Source of the DNA: Microbaculum marinum
GTDB lineage: Bacteria > Pseudomonadota > Alphaproteobacteria > Rhizobiales > Tepidamorphaceae
Length of the DNA: 64,000 bases
Reading direction: 5' to 3' (one strand)
Assembly: GCF_042646165.1 (NCBI RefSeq)
Contig: NZ_JBHRTC010000029.1
Shown here: one piece after another, positions 1 through 11,541 of the stretch
Layout: every line of letters begins with the position of its first letter
How positions within the stretch are numbered: the first letter of the stretch is position 1
Notes under the pieces: model-generated
Seen by the model: only the letters and a program-made list of their open reading frames with translations
What the model was told of the DNA's origin: nothing
Databases searched by the model: none
Position numbers and translations under genes: made by a program

Positions 1-436
1 AGTGATAGTAGCCGCCGCCGTTCGCACAGCTGCCCATCGAGATGACGTAGCGCGGCTCCGGCATCTGGTCGTAGACCTTCCGCAGAGCGGGCGCCATCTT
101 GTTGGTCAGTGTGCCTGCCACGATCATCACGTCGGATTGGCGCGGGCTCGCGCGCGGCGCGAAGCCGAAGCGCTCGACGTCGTAGCGCGGCATCGACACC
201 TGCATCATCTCGACCGCGCAGCACGCCAGGCCGAAGGTCATCCACATCAGCGAGCCGGTGCGGGCCCAGTTGATCAGGTCGTCGGATGCCGTGACGATGA
301 AGCCCTTGTCGGCGAGTTCCGCGTTCACCTCGGTGAAGAACGGATCGTCGGCGCCGACCGGACGTCCGGTCGCCGGATCGATGGCGCCGGTGGGCGTTTG
401 CCCGACCAGCGGCTGGTCTCGGTGAATCAGTCCCAT
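1..436 (-). CDS. nuoB: NADH-quinone oxidoreductase subunit B (partial, 3' end outside window)
   Basis: Complex I peripheral-arm subunit that ligates the terminal 4Fe-4S cluster N2 and helps form the quinone site at the membrane interface. The visible 145 residues contain the tandem cysteines of the GLACCAVEMM motif (about C72/C73) and the third ligand in SMGSCANGGGYY (about C137); the fourth ligand lies beyond the window edge. The start is the ATG at 436, which overlaps the end of nuoA by 10 bases, the usual translational coupling in nuo operons. The rest of the operon should continue to the left. Family assignment is secure. Confidence 0.97.
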   Translation of the reverse strand, partial: MGLIHRDQPLVGQTPTGAIDPATGRPVGADDPFFTEVNAELADKGFIVTASDDLINWARTGSLMWMTFGLACCAVEMMQVSMPRYDVERFGFAPRASPRQSDVMIVAGTLTNKMAPALRKVYDQMPEPRYVISMGSCANGGGYYH

Positions 437-792
437 TCCAGGGCCCCTTTGCGCCATTCGTAGGCGAACCCGACGGTCAGCACGGCAAGGAACACCATCA
501 TCGACCAGAATCCGAACAGTCCGACTTCACTGAATGCGACGGCCCAGGGAAACAGGAAGGCGACCTCCAGGTCGAAGATGATGAACAGGATGGCGACCAG
601 ATAGAACCGCACGTCGAATTTCATGCGCGCGTCGTCGAACGCATTGAAGCCGCATTCGTAGGCCGACAGTTTCTCCGGATCCGGATTCTGGTACGCGATG
701 ACGAAGGAGGAAAACATCAGGGCGAACCCGATGACCGCCGAAATTCCAATGAACACCGCTATCGGCAGATATTCCTGCAGAATATCGGGCAT
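427..792 (-). CDS. nuoA: NADH-quinone oxidoreductase subunit A
   Basis: Small membrane subunit of complex I (121 aa, normal for the family). Three membrane helices are visible at about 9-31, 63-85 and 92-112, with the conserved acidic stretch FDLEVAFLFPW in the second and the cytoplasmic loop motif SAYECGF before it. A GAGGAG ribosome binding site sits just before the ATG at 792. It is the first gene of the nuo operon, so the promoter should lie in 793-1060, but I could not pick a convincing -35/-10 pair there. Confidence 0.96.
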   Translation of the reverse strand: MPDILQEYLPIAVFIGISAVIGFALMFSSFVIAYQNPDPEKLSAYECGFNAFDDARMKFDVRFYLVAILFIIFDLEVAFLFPWAVAFSEVGLFGFWSMMVFLAVLTVGFAYEWRKGALEWD

Positions 793-1062
793 ATCTCCTC
801 AGCTCCGTTCGCGGGCGCTGTCGGGGTGCGCCGCACAATTTCGCTCTCGCCGGTACGCTTAGCCCACGCTCCCCATGAGGGCAAGCGTCCGCGCCGGGAG
901 ATTCACTCCGTTCGCCCGTCGCCCTCGGCTATCGCTTTCCGTCTTCCCGCGTTCATGCATAAATAGTGTCGCGGCGAAAGGAAACCATGGCGCGACGGAC
1001 CGCCCGAGCCGGGGCTCGGTGCCGAATCGCAGCCGCAGCAATAGCGTGCCGGGGGCGGGGTC

Positions 1063-1674
1063 GTGTCGGTTTGGAGAGTGCTTGCGCCGGCGGCGCTCGT
1101 TGCGGCCGGTACGGTGGCGGGATGCGTCGGGACCGACCGGCCGGTGCTGCCGACCGCCTATTCCTTCACGGATCCGGCCGCCCTGTCTGCCGCCGCGCTG
1201 CTGCCGGCACGCCCGAAGGCCGAGCGCGGGGATGCGGTGACGGGGTCGTATGCCGTCGAATTCCGTGCCCGTACCGGTCCCGACATCATTGGCCACAGCT
1301 ATCTCGTCTTCGGCAGGCTCGGCGCCGCTGGAGACATCGTCGATCCGGTCCACACCGGCCTCTATCCCGACGACGTGACGGGCTTCGCCTTCGCCGTCGG
1401 CGGCGCCAGGGCAACCACGGAATCGGTGCCGCTGGATGCCGAGATCGCTCCCACTGTGGTGTATCGACGCGCCCTGACGGCGCGCCAGTACGAGCGCCTT
1501 GCCGCAGCAGTGGAACGAGCCCGCGGCGAACCGCCGGCCTGGAGCTGGGCGAACTACAACTGCAACACCTACCTGGCCGATCTCGCCCGCGAGATCGGGC
1601 TTGAGACGCCGGCAGGCAGCACCTGGACCGCGCCGACGCTGTTCGTCGCGCAGCTCAAGGCGCTGAACGGATAG
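1063..1674 (+). CDS. putative lipoprotein, possibly permuted papain-like
   Basis: 203 aa from a GTG start. The first 21 residues form a lipoprotein signal ending in the lipobox VAGC, so the mature protein is probably anchored by a lipidated Cys21. I do not recognise a named family. Two motifs stand out: GHSYLVFGRL about residues 77-86, and the later NYNCNTYLADLAREIGL about residues 167-183. A His followed further on by a Cys in an N-C-N setting is the order seen in circularly permuted papain-like (LRAT/YiiX-type) hydrolases, so a periplasmic hydrolase is possible, but this is inference. It sits alone between the divergent nuo operon and tRNA-Asp. Confidence 0.8.
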   Translation: MSVWRVLAPAALVAAGTVAGCVGTDRPVLPTAYSFTDPAALSAAALLPARPKAERGDAVTGSYAVEFRARTGPDIIGHSYLVFGRLGAAGDIVDPVHTGLYPDDVTGFAFAVGGARATTESVPLDAEIAPTVVYRRALTARQYERLAAAVERARGEPPAWSWANYNCNTYLADLAREIGLETPAGSTWTAPTLFVAQLKALNG

Positions 1675-1722
1675 CCTGCGAGGAGAACCCCGCGGCAGGG
1701 AATCGCGTGTATACGGGAGAAT

Positions 1723-1799
<77 letters not shown>

Positions 1800-1854
1800 A
1801 CAGGCGCCTGACGTGCCGGTCGATGTCACCGGCCCTCAGCAGCGGGTCGCCACG

Positions 1855-1882
1855 ACTTAAGTGACGGCCCGCGGCAAGTCAA
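1855..1882 (-). promoter_or_regulatory. candidate promoter for tRNA-Asp
   Basis: On the minus strand, TTGACT (1877-1882) and TTAAGT (1855-1860) are separated by 16 bases. The -35 matches the sigma-70 consensus at five of six positions; the -10 is weak. The predicted start lies about 45-50 bases before the tRNA. Read by eye only. Confidence 0.45.
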
Positions 1883-1994
1883 GCGGGCCGATCGCCAATT
1901 GTCGGGGCGCATCGAAATAGGTCTGCGGCGCGCCGGTCGAACCGGCGCCGGCGGCCTCCTCGGCCGCAACGGCCATCGGAGCCGAGACAGGCGA

Positions 1995-2070
1995 TGGTGG
2001 GCGGTGAGAGGATCGAACTCCCGACATCCACGGTGTAAACGTGGCGCTCTACCAGCTGAGCTAACCGCCC
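1995..2070 (-). tRNA. tRNA-Val (TAC)
   Basis: A 76-nt cloverleaf on the minus strand. The acceptor stem GGGCGGT/ACCGCCC is perfect, A73 and CCA are encoded, the anticodon loop TTTACAC gives TAC, and the T arm is canonical. It lies between hupB and tRNA-Asp, as in many alphaproteobacteria. Confidence 0.97.
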
Positions 2071-2083
2071 TGCCCGTCTGCGG

Positions 2084-2112
2084 GGTTTATCGCCGGAACG
2101 ACCGGCATTCAA
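2084..2112 (-). promoter_or_regulatory. candidate promoter for tRNA-Val
   Basis: On the minus strand, TTGAAT (2107-2112) and TAAACC (2084-2089) are 17 bases apart, just upstream of the tRNA-Val 5' end at 2070. The -10 is weak. The pair lies immediately after the hupB terminator, which fits an independent tRNA transcription unit. Confidence 0.4.
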
Positions 2113-2126
2113 GCGGATATCCCCAA

Positions 2127-2160
2127 TCGAAAAGCCCCGTGACGATTCCGGCACGGGGCT
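2127..2160 (-). terminator. intrinsic terminator of hupB
   Basis: The stem AGCCCCGTG / CACGGGGCT (2152-2160 and 2133-2141) has a 10-base loop and is followed on the minus strand by TTTTCGATT. It lies 43 bases after the hupB stop codon. Confidence 0.75.
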
Positions 2161-2202
2161 CTTCGCAATTCGTTCCGGTGGCGGCGCAGTCGCCGCCGCC
2201 CC

Positions 2203-2475
2203 TTACTTGACGGAGTCTTTCAAGCCCTTGCCGGCCTTGAACTTCGGCAGCTTGGTGGCCGGAATCTTGATCGGCTCGCCGGTCTTGGGGTTGCGCCCGG
2301 TAGAGGCCGCACGCTTCGCGACGGAAAACGTTCCGAAACCGGCCAGCTTGACTTCATCGCCGGACTTCAGGGCTCCCGAGATCGCGTCGAACACTGCGTC
2401 GACGGCACCGGCCGCCTGTGCCTTCGGTAGCTCGGTATCGTCGGCCACCTTCGCGATGAGATCTGCCTTGTTCAC
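2203..2475 (-). CDS. hupB: DNA-binding protein HU
   Basis: Histone-like nucleoid protein of 90 aa, the normal HU length. It binds and bends DNA as a dimer. The N-terminal NKADLIAKV, the GFGTFSVAKRAA core and the beta-arm GRNPKTGEPIKIPA with the intercalating RNP tip are all present. I chose the GTG at 2475 because an AGGAC ribosome binding site precedes it and the protein then begins exactly at the HU consensus; longer upstream starts add a non-homologous extension. It lies downstream of lon on the same strand but is separated from it by lon's terminator, so it has its own promoter. Confidence 0.95.
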   Translation of the reverse strand: MNKADLIAKVADDTELPKAQAAGAVDAVFDAISGALKSGDEVKLAGFGTFSVAKRAASTGRNPKTGEPIKIPATKLPKFKAGKGLKDSVK

Positions 2476-2585
2476 GGTCTTGTCCTTTCGTCCTGCGTTT
2501 CTATTGGTTGCATTCGGCGAATCGCGCCTCACTGCGGATTTTAGCGCCGAAGCCCGGAGAAATAAGGGTTTCTTGCCGCCGCATC

Positions 2586-2622
2586 TACAAAAAAGAAGCG
2601 CCCGCCTGAAGAGGCGGGCGCT
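2586..2622 (-). terminator. intrinsic terminator of lon
   Basis: A perfect 11-bp stem (2612-2622 with 2597-2607) closes a GAAG/CTTC tetraloop and is followed on the minus strand by TCTTTTTTG. It lies 19 bases after the lon stop. A textbook rho-independent terminator. Confidence 0.92.
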
Positions 2623-2640
2623 CTCGGAACGCAGGTGTGG

Positions 2641-5073
<2,433 letters not shown>

Positions 5074-5214
5074 TATCCTCTCGTTTGAGGCACTCAGCAG
5101 CGATGCGCCGGGGAGACGCGCACGTTATGCTGACCGGTAGGATTACTACGCATCCGGATCGCCTTTGGATCCGGACCGGCCGACTCGCTTTGCTGCGGTA
5201 CCGTTCGTCGACCA

Positions 5215-5246
5215 ATTAGGTGGCCACGCGCCCGAGCCAAGTCAAG
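5215..5246 (-). promoter_or_regulatory. candidate lon promoter (possibly heat-shock type)
   Basis: On the minus strand, CTTGAC (5241-5246) is followed after about 17 bases by CCACCTAAT (5215-5223). The CTTGA -35 and the C-rich -10 recall the RpoH (sigma-32) pattern, but the match is partial and a sigma-70 reading is possible. It would give a leader of about 135 bases before lon. Confidence 0.35.
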
Positions 5247-5283
5247 TAGCGGGTCCGGCGCGCGCCGAAACCCGGGGCAGAAC

Positions 5284-5304
5284 GGCCGGCGCGGCGCGCC
5301 GGCC
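5284..5304 (-). terminator. GC-rich hairpin downstream of clpX
   Basis: A perfect 9-bp stem (GGCCGGCGC / GCGCCGGCC) with a 3-base loop lies 17 bases after the clpX stop. No T-run follows it on either strand, so it may stabilise the clpX 3' end or act with Rho rather than terminate intrinsically. Confidence 0.4.
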
Positions 5305-5320
5305 TTGGGATTCGGGGAGA

Positions 5321-6589
<1,269 letters not shown>

Positions 6590-6835
6590 TCGGTCACTCC
6601 GCTTCGCCCAAGGCCACCCGCCTTTGGCGCAATGCTTGCCGGGCCATGTGCCCCGCTTACTCCGGCATCACCGTCCCTCTCGGCAATACCACGAAAGATT
6701 GTTTATAGCCGCCCATCGGCATCGGGCCAATGCAACCATGCTAGGTAGCCAGAAATCAACAGACCATTAACGCTAACTCGATGCAAATGGTGCCGTTTCG
6801 TCCCGGCAGGCGCCCTACGCTCGCCGTCCCCGCCG

Positions 6836-7483
6836 TCACTCCGGCCCCTTGTCGCCGTTTGCGGCGGCAAGATCGGCGCGCTTCTCCATAACCGAATCGA
6901 CGATGCCGAATTCCTTCGCCTCGTTGGCGGTGAGGAAATAGTCGCGGTCCAGGGTGCGCTCGATCGTCTCGTAGTCGCGCCCGGTGTGTTTCACGTAGAT
7001 CTCGTTGAGCCGCCGCTTCATCTTGATGATGTCCTCGGCGTGGCGCTCGATGTCGGAGGCCTGGCCCTGGAAGCCGCCGGAGGGCTGATGCAGCATGATG
7101 CGCGCGTTGGGCAGCGCGTGGCGCATGCCGGCCTCGCCGCAGGCGAGCAGCAGCGAGCCCATCGACGCGGCCTGTCCGATGCACAGCGTCGACACCGCCG
7201 GGCGGATGAACTGCATCGTGTCGTAGATCGCCAGGCCGGACGTCACCACGCCGCCGGGCGAGTTGATGTACATGGCGATTTCCTTCTTGGGGTTTTCGGC
7301 CTCCAGGAAGAGAAGCTGCGCGGTGATCAGCGTCGCCATGTGGTCCTCGATCGGACCCGTCACGAAGATGATGCGCTCCTTGAGCAGCCTCGAATAGATA
7401 TCGAACGCGCGCTCGCCGCGGTTGGTCTGCTCCACCACCATCGGCACCAGCAGGTTCATGTATGTATCGACAGGATCGCGCAC
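6836..7483 (-). CDS. clpP: ATP-dependent Clp protease proteolytic subunit ClpP
   Basis: Serine protease that forms the double-heptamer chamber served by ClpX and ClpA. It has 215 aa. The catalytic triad is visible at Ser107 (GQAASMGS), His132 (IMLHQPSGG) and Asp181 (LDRDYFLTA), with the same spacing as E. coli ClpP. The N-terminal stretch before VEQTNRGERAFDIYSRLLKE is short, so little or no propeptide is expected. Neighbours tig (upstream), clpX and lon (downstream) form the conserved protein quality-control cluster. Confidence 0.97.
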   Translation of the reverse strand: MRDPVDTYMNLLVPMVVEQTNRGERAFDIYSRLLKERIIFVTGPIEDHMATLITAQLLFLEAENPKKEIAMYINSPGGVVTSGLAIYDTMQFIRPAVSTLCIGQAASMGSLLLACGEAGMRHALPNARIMLHQPSGGFQGQASDIERHAEDIIKMKRRLNEIYVKHTGRDYETIERTLDRDYFLTANEAKEFGIVDSVMEKRADLAAANGDKGPE

Positions 7484-7562
7484 GTCAGTCTCCCAATGTC
7501 ATTCGCTCGCTCGAGGCCGCGTCATGGCCACGAAGCCACATACAGGAATGTGGCGATTCGCA

Positions 7563-7585
7563 GGGGGGATTGTTAGGTTCCCCCC
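7563..7585. other. hairpin between tig and clpP
   Basis: GGGGGGA (7563-7569) can pair with TCCCCCC (7579-7585) across a 9-base loop. It lies about 65 bases past the tig stop codon, but there is no T-run after it on the minus strand, so its function as a terminator is doubtful. Confidence 0.35.
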
Positions 7586-7649
7586 GGTTATCGGGCCGAT
7601 GGTCGCTTCCGGCCGACCGGCGAACGCCGATCGGCTGGCGATCGCGCGG

Positions 7650-9086
7650 TCAGTCGGGCTTTGCGCCGGACGACTTCTTCCCGTGATCGTGATCATGGTC
7701 GTGACCGTGCGAATGGTCGTGGTCATGATCATGGTCGTGCTCGTCGTCGGGATCGTGGAACAGTTCCTCCCGCGACACCGGCTTCTCGGTCACCTTCGCC
7801 AGCGCGAGGATGTAGTCGACGACCTTCTCCTCGAATATCGGCGCCCGCAGCTCGGCCGTCGCCTGCGGGTTCTTCTGATAGTACTCCCAGACCACCTGCT
7901 CCTGACCCGGGAACTGGCGCACCCGGTCGACGAGCGCCCGGTTCAGTTCCTCGTCGGTCACCTTTATTTCGTTCTTCTCGCCGATGTCGGCAAGTAGCAG
8001 GCCGAGGCGAACGCGCCGCTCGGCGATCTTGCGGTACTCGGCGCGCGCTTCTTCTTCGGTGGTCTTCTCGTCCTCGAAGCTCCTGCCGCTGCGCTCGAGA
8101 TCCTGGGTGACCTGCTGCCAGATCGCCTCGAACTCGTTGTCGACGAGCTTCTCGGGAAGTTCGTAGGTGCAGGCCTCGTCTAGCGCGTCGAGAAGCTGGC
8201 GCTTCACCTTGGTGCGGGACTGCTGCTCGTAGTCCTTGGCGATCTGCTCGCGGACGGCTTCCTTCAGCTTCTCGAGCGACTCGAGCCCCAGCGACTTGGC
8301 GAATTCGTCGTCGATCGTCACCTCGCCCGGCGCGGCGATCTCCTTCACCGTGACGTCGAACTCGGCTTCCTTGCCGGCCAGATGCGCGGCCTGGTACTGC
8401 TCCGGGAAGGTCACCTTGACCACCGTCTCGGTGCCTGCGGTCAGCCCCGTCAGCTGCTCCTCGAAGCCTGGAATGAAGGAGCCGCTGCCCAGCTGGATCT
8501 GCGCGTCCTGGTCGGCGCCGCCCTCGAACGGCTCGCCGTCGATCTTGCCGACATAGTCGATCGTCAGCCTGTCGCCCGATTCCGACTTGGCGCCCTCCTC
8601 GCGGGGGGCGTAGGGCTTGTTCTGCTCGGCGATGCGCGAGATGCTCTCGTCGATCACCGCCTCGTCGACGGTGGCGACTTCCTTCTCGACCTCGATCTTG
8701 CCGAAATCCGGGGCGGCCAGCGCGGGCAGGATCTCGAAGCTCATCTTGTAGGCGAGGTCGGCCTCTCCCTTCAGGATCTTCTCGATCTCGTCCTTGTCCT
8801 CGGTCAGCGCGATGTCGGGCTGATAGGCGGGGCGCTCCTCGCGGTCGGTGATCGCCTGCTGGCTGGTCTCGTTGACCGTCTGCTCGACGACCTCGGCCAT
8901 CACCGAGCGGCCGTAGACGCGCTTGAGATGCGCGACGGGCACCTTGCCCGGCCGGAAGCCGCGGATCCGCACGGTGTCCTTGAGGTCCGTGAGCCGGTTG
9001 TTGAGGCGGGTGTCGAGATCGCCTGCCGGAACGGTGATCTGGAGCTCGCGCTTGAGCCCTTCGTTTACGGTTTCTGTGACCTGCAT
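7650..9086 (-). CDS. tig: trigger factor with histidine-rich C-terminal tail
   Basis: Ribosome-associated chaperone and peptidyl-prolyl isomerase, 478 aa from the ATG at 9086 (MQVTETVNEGLKRELQI). The N-terminal ribosome-binding domain includes the signature GFRPGKVP (about 44-51). The FKBP-like PPIase domain is at about 150-250, followed by the helical chaperone domain. The last 34 residues are unlike a normal trigger factor: after EELFHDP the chain becomes DDEHDHDHDHDHSHGHDHDH and then GKKSSGAKPD, with ten histidines in about 20 residues. Such a tail recalls the metal-binding tail of SlyD, so metal binding is plausible but untested. Longer upstream starts would run through tRNA-Leu, so they are rejected. 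Confidence 0.95.
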   Translation of the reverse strand: MQVTETVNEGLKRELQITVPAGDLDTRLNNRLTDLKDTVRIRGFRPGKVPVAHLKRVYGRSVMAEVVEQTVNETSQQAITDREERPAYQPDIALTEDKDEIEKILKGEADLAYKMSFEILPALAAPDFGKIEVEKEVATVDEAVIDESISRIAEQNKPYAPREEGAKSESGDRLTIDYVGKIDGEPFEGGADQDAQIQLGSGSFIPGFEEQLTGLTAGTETVVKVTFPEQYQAAHLAGKEAEFDVTVKEIAAPGEVTIDDEFAKSLGLESLEKLKEAVREQIAKDYEQQSRTKVKRQLLDALDEACTYELPEKLVDNEFEAIWQQVTQDLERSGRSFEDEKTTEEEARAEYRKIAERRVRLGLLLADIGEKNEIKVTDEELNRALVDRVRQFPGQEQVVWEYYQKNPQATAELRAPIFEEKVVDYILALAKVTEKPVSREELFHDPDDEHDHDHDHDHSHGHDHDHDHGKKSSGAKPD

Positions 9087-9163
9087 AACGTGTTGATCGC
9101 TGCCTTGCGTGTGTCTGGGCATTCGGGCGTGCCTGCCCGGTATTCGGGTCCCGGAATTGGGCA

Positions 9164-9248
9164 TGGTGCGGGCGGAGGGACTTGAACCCCCACGGCTTTC
9201 GCCACGAGAACCTAAATCTCGCGTGTCTACCAGTTCCACCACGCCCGC
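9164..9248 (-). tRNA. tRNA-Leu (TAG)
   Basis: An 85-nt class II tRNA with a long variable arm on the minus strand. The acceptor GCGGGCG/CGCCCGC is perfect, A73 and CCA are encoded, and the anticodon loop TTTAGGT gives TAG. It lies just upstream of tig. Confidence 0.97.
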
Positions 9249-9419
9249 GAATGGCCGGCGGGCGGTCCGCGCACGGCGGGGGTCTATAGCACACCGATTC
9301 CGCGCGGCGCCAGCGAAAACGCACTGTCCGCCAGGGTCACGCCAATCTAGGCAATTCCCGCCGCCTTGCAAGCCCGCCGCGCGGTCCCGCGGTTCCGCGG
9401 CACGTCGCCCGGCCGTCGT

Positions 9420-10892
9420 TCAGAGATCGGCCAGAATCGCCGGCAGCGCCTCCGGCAGGTCCTCGGCGATCAGGCCGCGTCCGATCCGGTTCGCCGCCGC
9501 CCCGTGCAGCCAGACGGCGGCCGACGCCGCCTCGAAGCCGGCCATGCCCTGCGCCAGCAGGCCGAGCGCCATCCCGCCCAGCACGTCGCCGGACCCGGCG
9601 GTCGCCAGCCAGGGCGGCGCGTCGGCGTTGATCGCGACCCGTCCGTCCGGCGCGGCGACGACCGTGTCGGCGCCCTTGAGGATGACGACCGCGCCGCTGC
9701 GGGCCGCTGCGCGGCGCGCCCGTTCCGGCCGCCCGGGCGCCGCCTCGGCGATGTCGGGAAACAGCCGCCGGAACTCGCCCTCATGCGGGGTGAGCAGGAC
9801 CGGACGGCCGGCATCCGCCCCGATCGCCTCGAACAGGCGCGGCGGATCCTCGGCGAAGCTGGTCAGCGCATCGGCGTCCAGCACCACGGGCCGCGCCGCC
9901 GCGAGCGCCACCAGGGCCCGGGCCGCCGTCTCCTCGCCGACCCCCGCCGCCGGCCCGAGCAGCACGGCATTGCGCCGCGAATCCTGCAGGGCCGCCGCCA
10001 GCCCGTCGAGCCCCTCCGCCTCGGTCAGCATCACCCCGGTCAGATGTGCCGCGTTGACCGGCAGGGCAGCGGTCGGGCTTGCCACGGTGACGAGCCCCGC
10101 GCCGATGCGCAGCGCCGCCCCGGCCGCCAGTCTCGCGGCGCCCGTGTTCCAGGGGCCGCCGCTGACGACGACCGCATGGCCGCGATCGTACTTGTGGCCG
10201 TCGGCCTGCGGCGCCGGAAAGTGTTGCCGCCAGAGCTGCGGACCGTTCGCCCGGATCGACGGCCTTATGGTGTCCAGCACCACGCCGGGAATGCCGATGT
10301 CGGCAAGCCGCAGGTCGCCGCACAGGCTGCGGCCGGGCATCAGCAGGTGGCCGGGCTTCAGCCGGAAGAAGGTGACCGTGCGCGCAGCCCGTACCGCCGC
10401 GCCGCGGACCTCGCCGGTGGTCCCGTCGACGCCGGACGGCACGTCCACCGCGACGACCGGGACGGTCATGGCGTTTACCGCTGCGACGACCGCCGCGGCC
10501 GCCCCCTCGATCGGCTTCGACAGACCCGCCCCGAAGACCGCGTCGACGACCACGCCGGCCCCCTTCAGGCAATCGGGCTGCAGCGTCTCGATCGGCCCCT
10601 CCCACCGGGACGCCATCAGCGCCGCATCCCCCTTCAGCCTGTCGCGTCCGCCGAGCAGCGCCACCCGGACCCGGCGCCCCGCGCAGGCCAGGTGCCGCGC
10701 CGCCACGAAGCCGTCGCCGCCGTTGTTGCCCGGACCGCAGAGGACGACCACCTCGGCGCCCCGCCCGAGGGCCAGCGTGGCGGCCGCCACCGCGCGGCCG
10801 GCATTCTCCATCAGGGCCTCGCCGGCGACACCCGCTTCGATCGCCAGCGCGTCGGCCCGCGACATCTCCGACGTCGTCAGCAGCTCATTCAT
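9420..10892 (-). CDS. nnr: bifunctional NAD(P)H-hydrate epimerase / ADP-dependent dehydratase
   Basis: Repairs hydrated NADH and NADPH (NADHX/NADPHX). The N-terminal YjeF_N epimerase domain (about 1-215) shows the GNNGGDGFVAARHL nucleotide-binding motif and AVDVPSGVDGTTGEV. The C-terminal YjeF_C/ribokinase-like dehydratase domain (about 230-490) shows the LTPHEGEFRRLFP and TAGSGDVLGGMALG motifs. It has 490 aa, the usual fused length. I chose the ATG at 10892 because the protein then begins MNELLTTSEMSRAD, as in homologs; an in-frame ATG at 10934 would add 14 unlikely residues. It ends about 170 bases before tRNA-Leu. Confidence 0.93.
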   Translation of the reverse strand: MNELLTTSEMSRADALAIEAGVAGEALMENAGRAVAAATLALGRGAEVVVLCGPGNNGGDGFVAARHLACAGRRVRVALLGGRDRLKGDAALMASRWEGPIETLQPDCLKGAGVVVDAVFGAGLSKPIEGAAAAVVAAVNAMTVPVVAVDVPSGVDGTTGEVRGAAVRAARTVTFFRLKPGHLLMPGRSLCGDLRLADIGIPGVVLDTIRPSIRANGPQLWRQHFPAPQADGHKYDRGHAVVVSGGPWNTGAARLAAGAALRIGAGLVTVASPTAALPVNAAHLTGVMLTEAEGLDGLAAALQDSRRNAVLLGPAAGVGEETAARALVALAAARPVVLDADALTSFAEDPPRLFEAIGADAGRPVLLTPHEGEFRRLFPDIAEAAPGRPERARRAAARSGAVVILKGADTVVAAPDGRVAINADAPPWLATAGSGDVLGGMALGLLAQGMAGFEAASAAVWLHGAAANRIGRGLIAEDLPEALPAILADL

Positions 10893-11020
10893 CGGCCCCG
10901 ATCCGGATTGCGTTGCGACGCATTGTCTGTCCATTTCTTGGGCGTATGCCGCATTTTTGGACAGCGATTTTCACCGACTTTTGCCTTTTTTCCGGGCATG
11001 ACATACTAACGCGTTGAACT

Positions 11021-11046
11021 GTATGGGATTTCTGAAAATTCCGTAC
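11021..11046. promoter_or_regulatory. imperfect 26-bp dyad upstream of the glnB promoter
   Basis: GTATGGGATTT (11021-11031) and AAATTCCGTAC (11036-11046) form an imperfect dyad, 18 of 26 positions symmetric, ending 2 bases before the -24 element of the sigma-54 promoter. It may be a regulator site such as an activator or repressor operator. It does not match the NtrC consensus well. Confidence 0.35.
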
Positions 11047-11047
11047 T

Positions 11048-11063
11048 TGGCACAACGCATGCT
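11048..11063 (+). promoter_or_regulatory. sigma-54 promoter of glnB-glnA
   Basis: TGGCACAACGCATGCT matches the sigma-54 consensus TGGCAC-N5-TTGCW at all but one position and keeps the obligatory GG-N10-GC spacing. It starts 72 bases before the glnB ATG. RpoN control of glnB-glnA is well established in related bacteria, so this is probably the nitrogen-regulated promoter. Confidence 0.8.
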
Positions 11064-11119
11064 AATCGGTAGCCGGGCCGCCCCCGATCCTGGCGCCCCA
11101 CGCGAGGAGTCACGACCAG

Positions 11120-11458
11120 ATGAAGAAAATTGAGGCCATCATCAAGCCGTTCAAACTGGACGAAGTAAAGGAGGCGCTCCAGGAAGTGGGGTTGCAAGGC
11201 ATTACCGTAACGGAAGCCAAGGGCTTCGGCCGGCAGAAAGGGCACACCGAACTGTATCGGGGCGCCGAGTACGTGGTCGACTTCCTGCCGAAGGTGAAGG
11301 TCGAGGTCGTGCTCGGCGACGATCAGATCGACAAGGCCGTCGAGGCAATACAGAAGGCGGCACAGACCGGCCGGATCGGCGACGGCAAGATCTTCATCTC
11401 CAATATCGAGGACGCCATCCGCATCAGGACCGGCGAACGCGGTACGGACGCGATCTGA
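11120..11458 (+). CDS. glnB: nitrogen regulatory protein P-II
   Basis: Trimeric signal protein of 112 aa that reports 2-oxoglutarate, ATP/ADP and glutamine status to glutamine synthetase adenylylation and NtrB/NtrC. The T-loop KGHTELYRGAEYVVDFLPK carries the uridylylation site Tyr51, and the B-loop TGRIGDGKIFI and C-loop TGERGTDAI are intact. A GAGGAG-like site precedes the ATG. glnA follows 83 bases later and the pair is probably co-transcribed, which favours GlnB over the amtB-linked GlnK paralog. Confidence 0.95.
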   Translation: MKKIEAIIKPFKLDEVKEALQEVGLQGITVTEAKGFGRQKGHTELYRGAEYVVDFLPKVKVEVVLGDDQIDKAVEAIQKAAQTGRIGDGKIFISNIEDAIRIRTGERGTDAI

Positions 11459-11541
11459 ACGAGGCCGGCGAGCCGGCCGCCGACGCTGCCGCTCGAACCG
11501 ACCAATTATAGAACCAGCTGGAAAATCAAAGAGGTAGTCAC

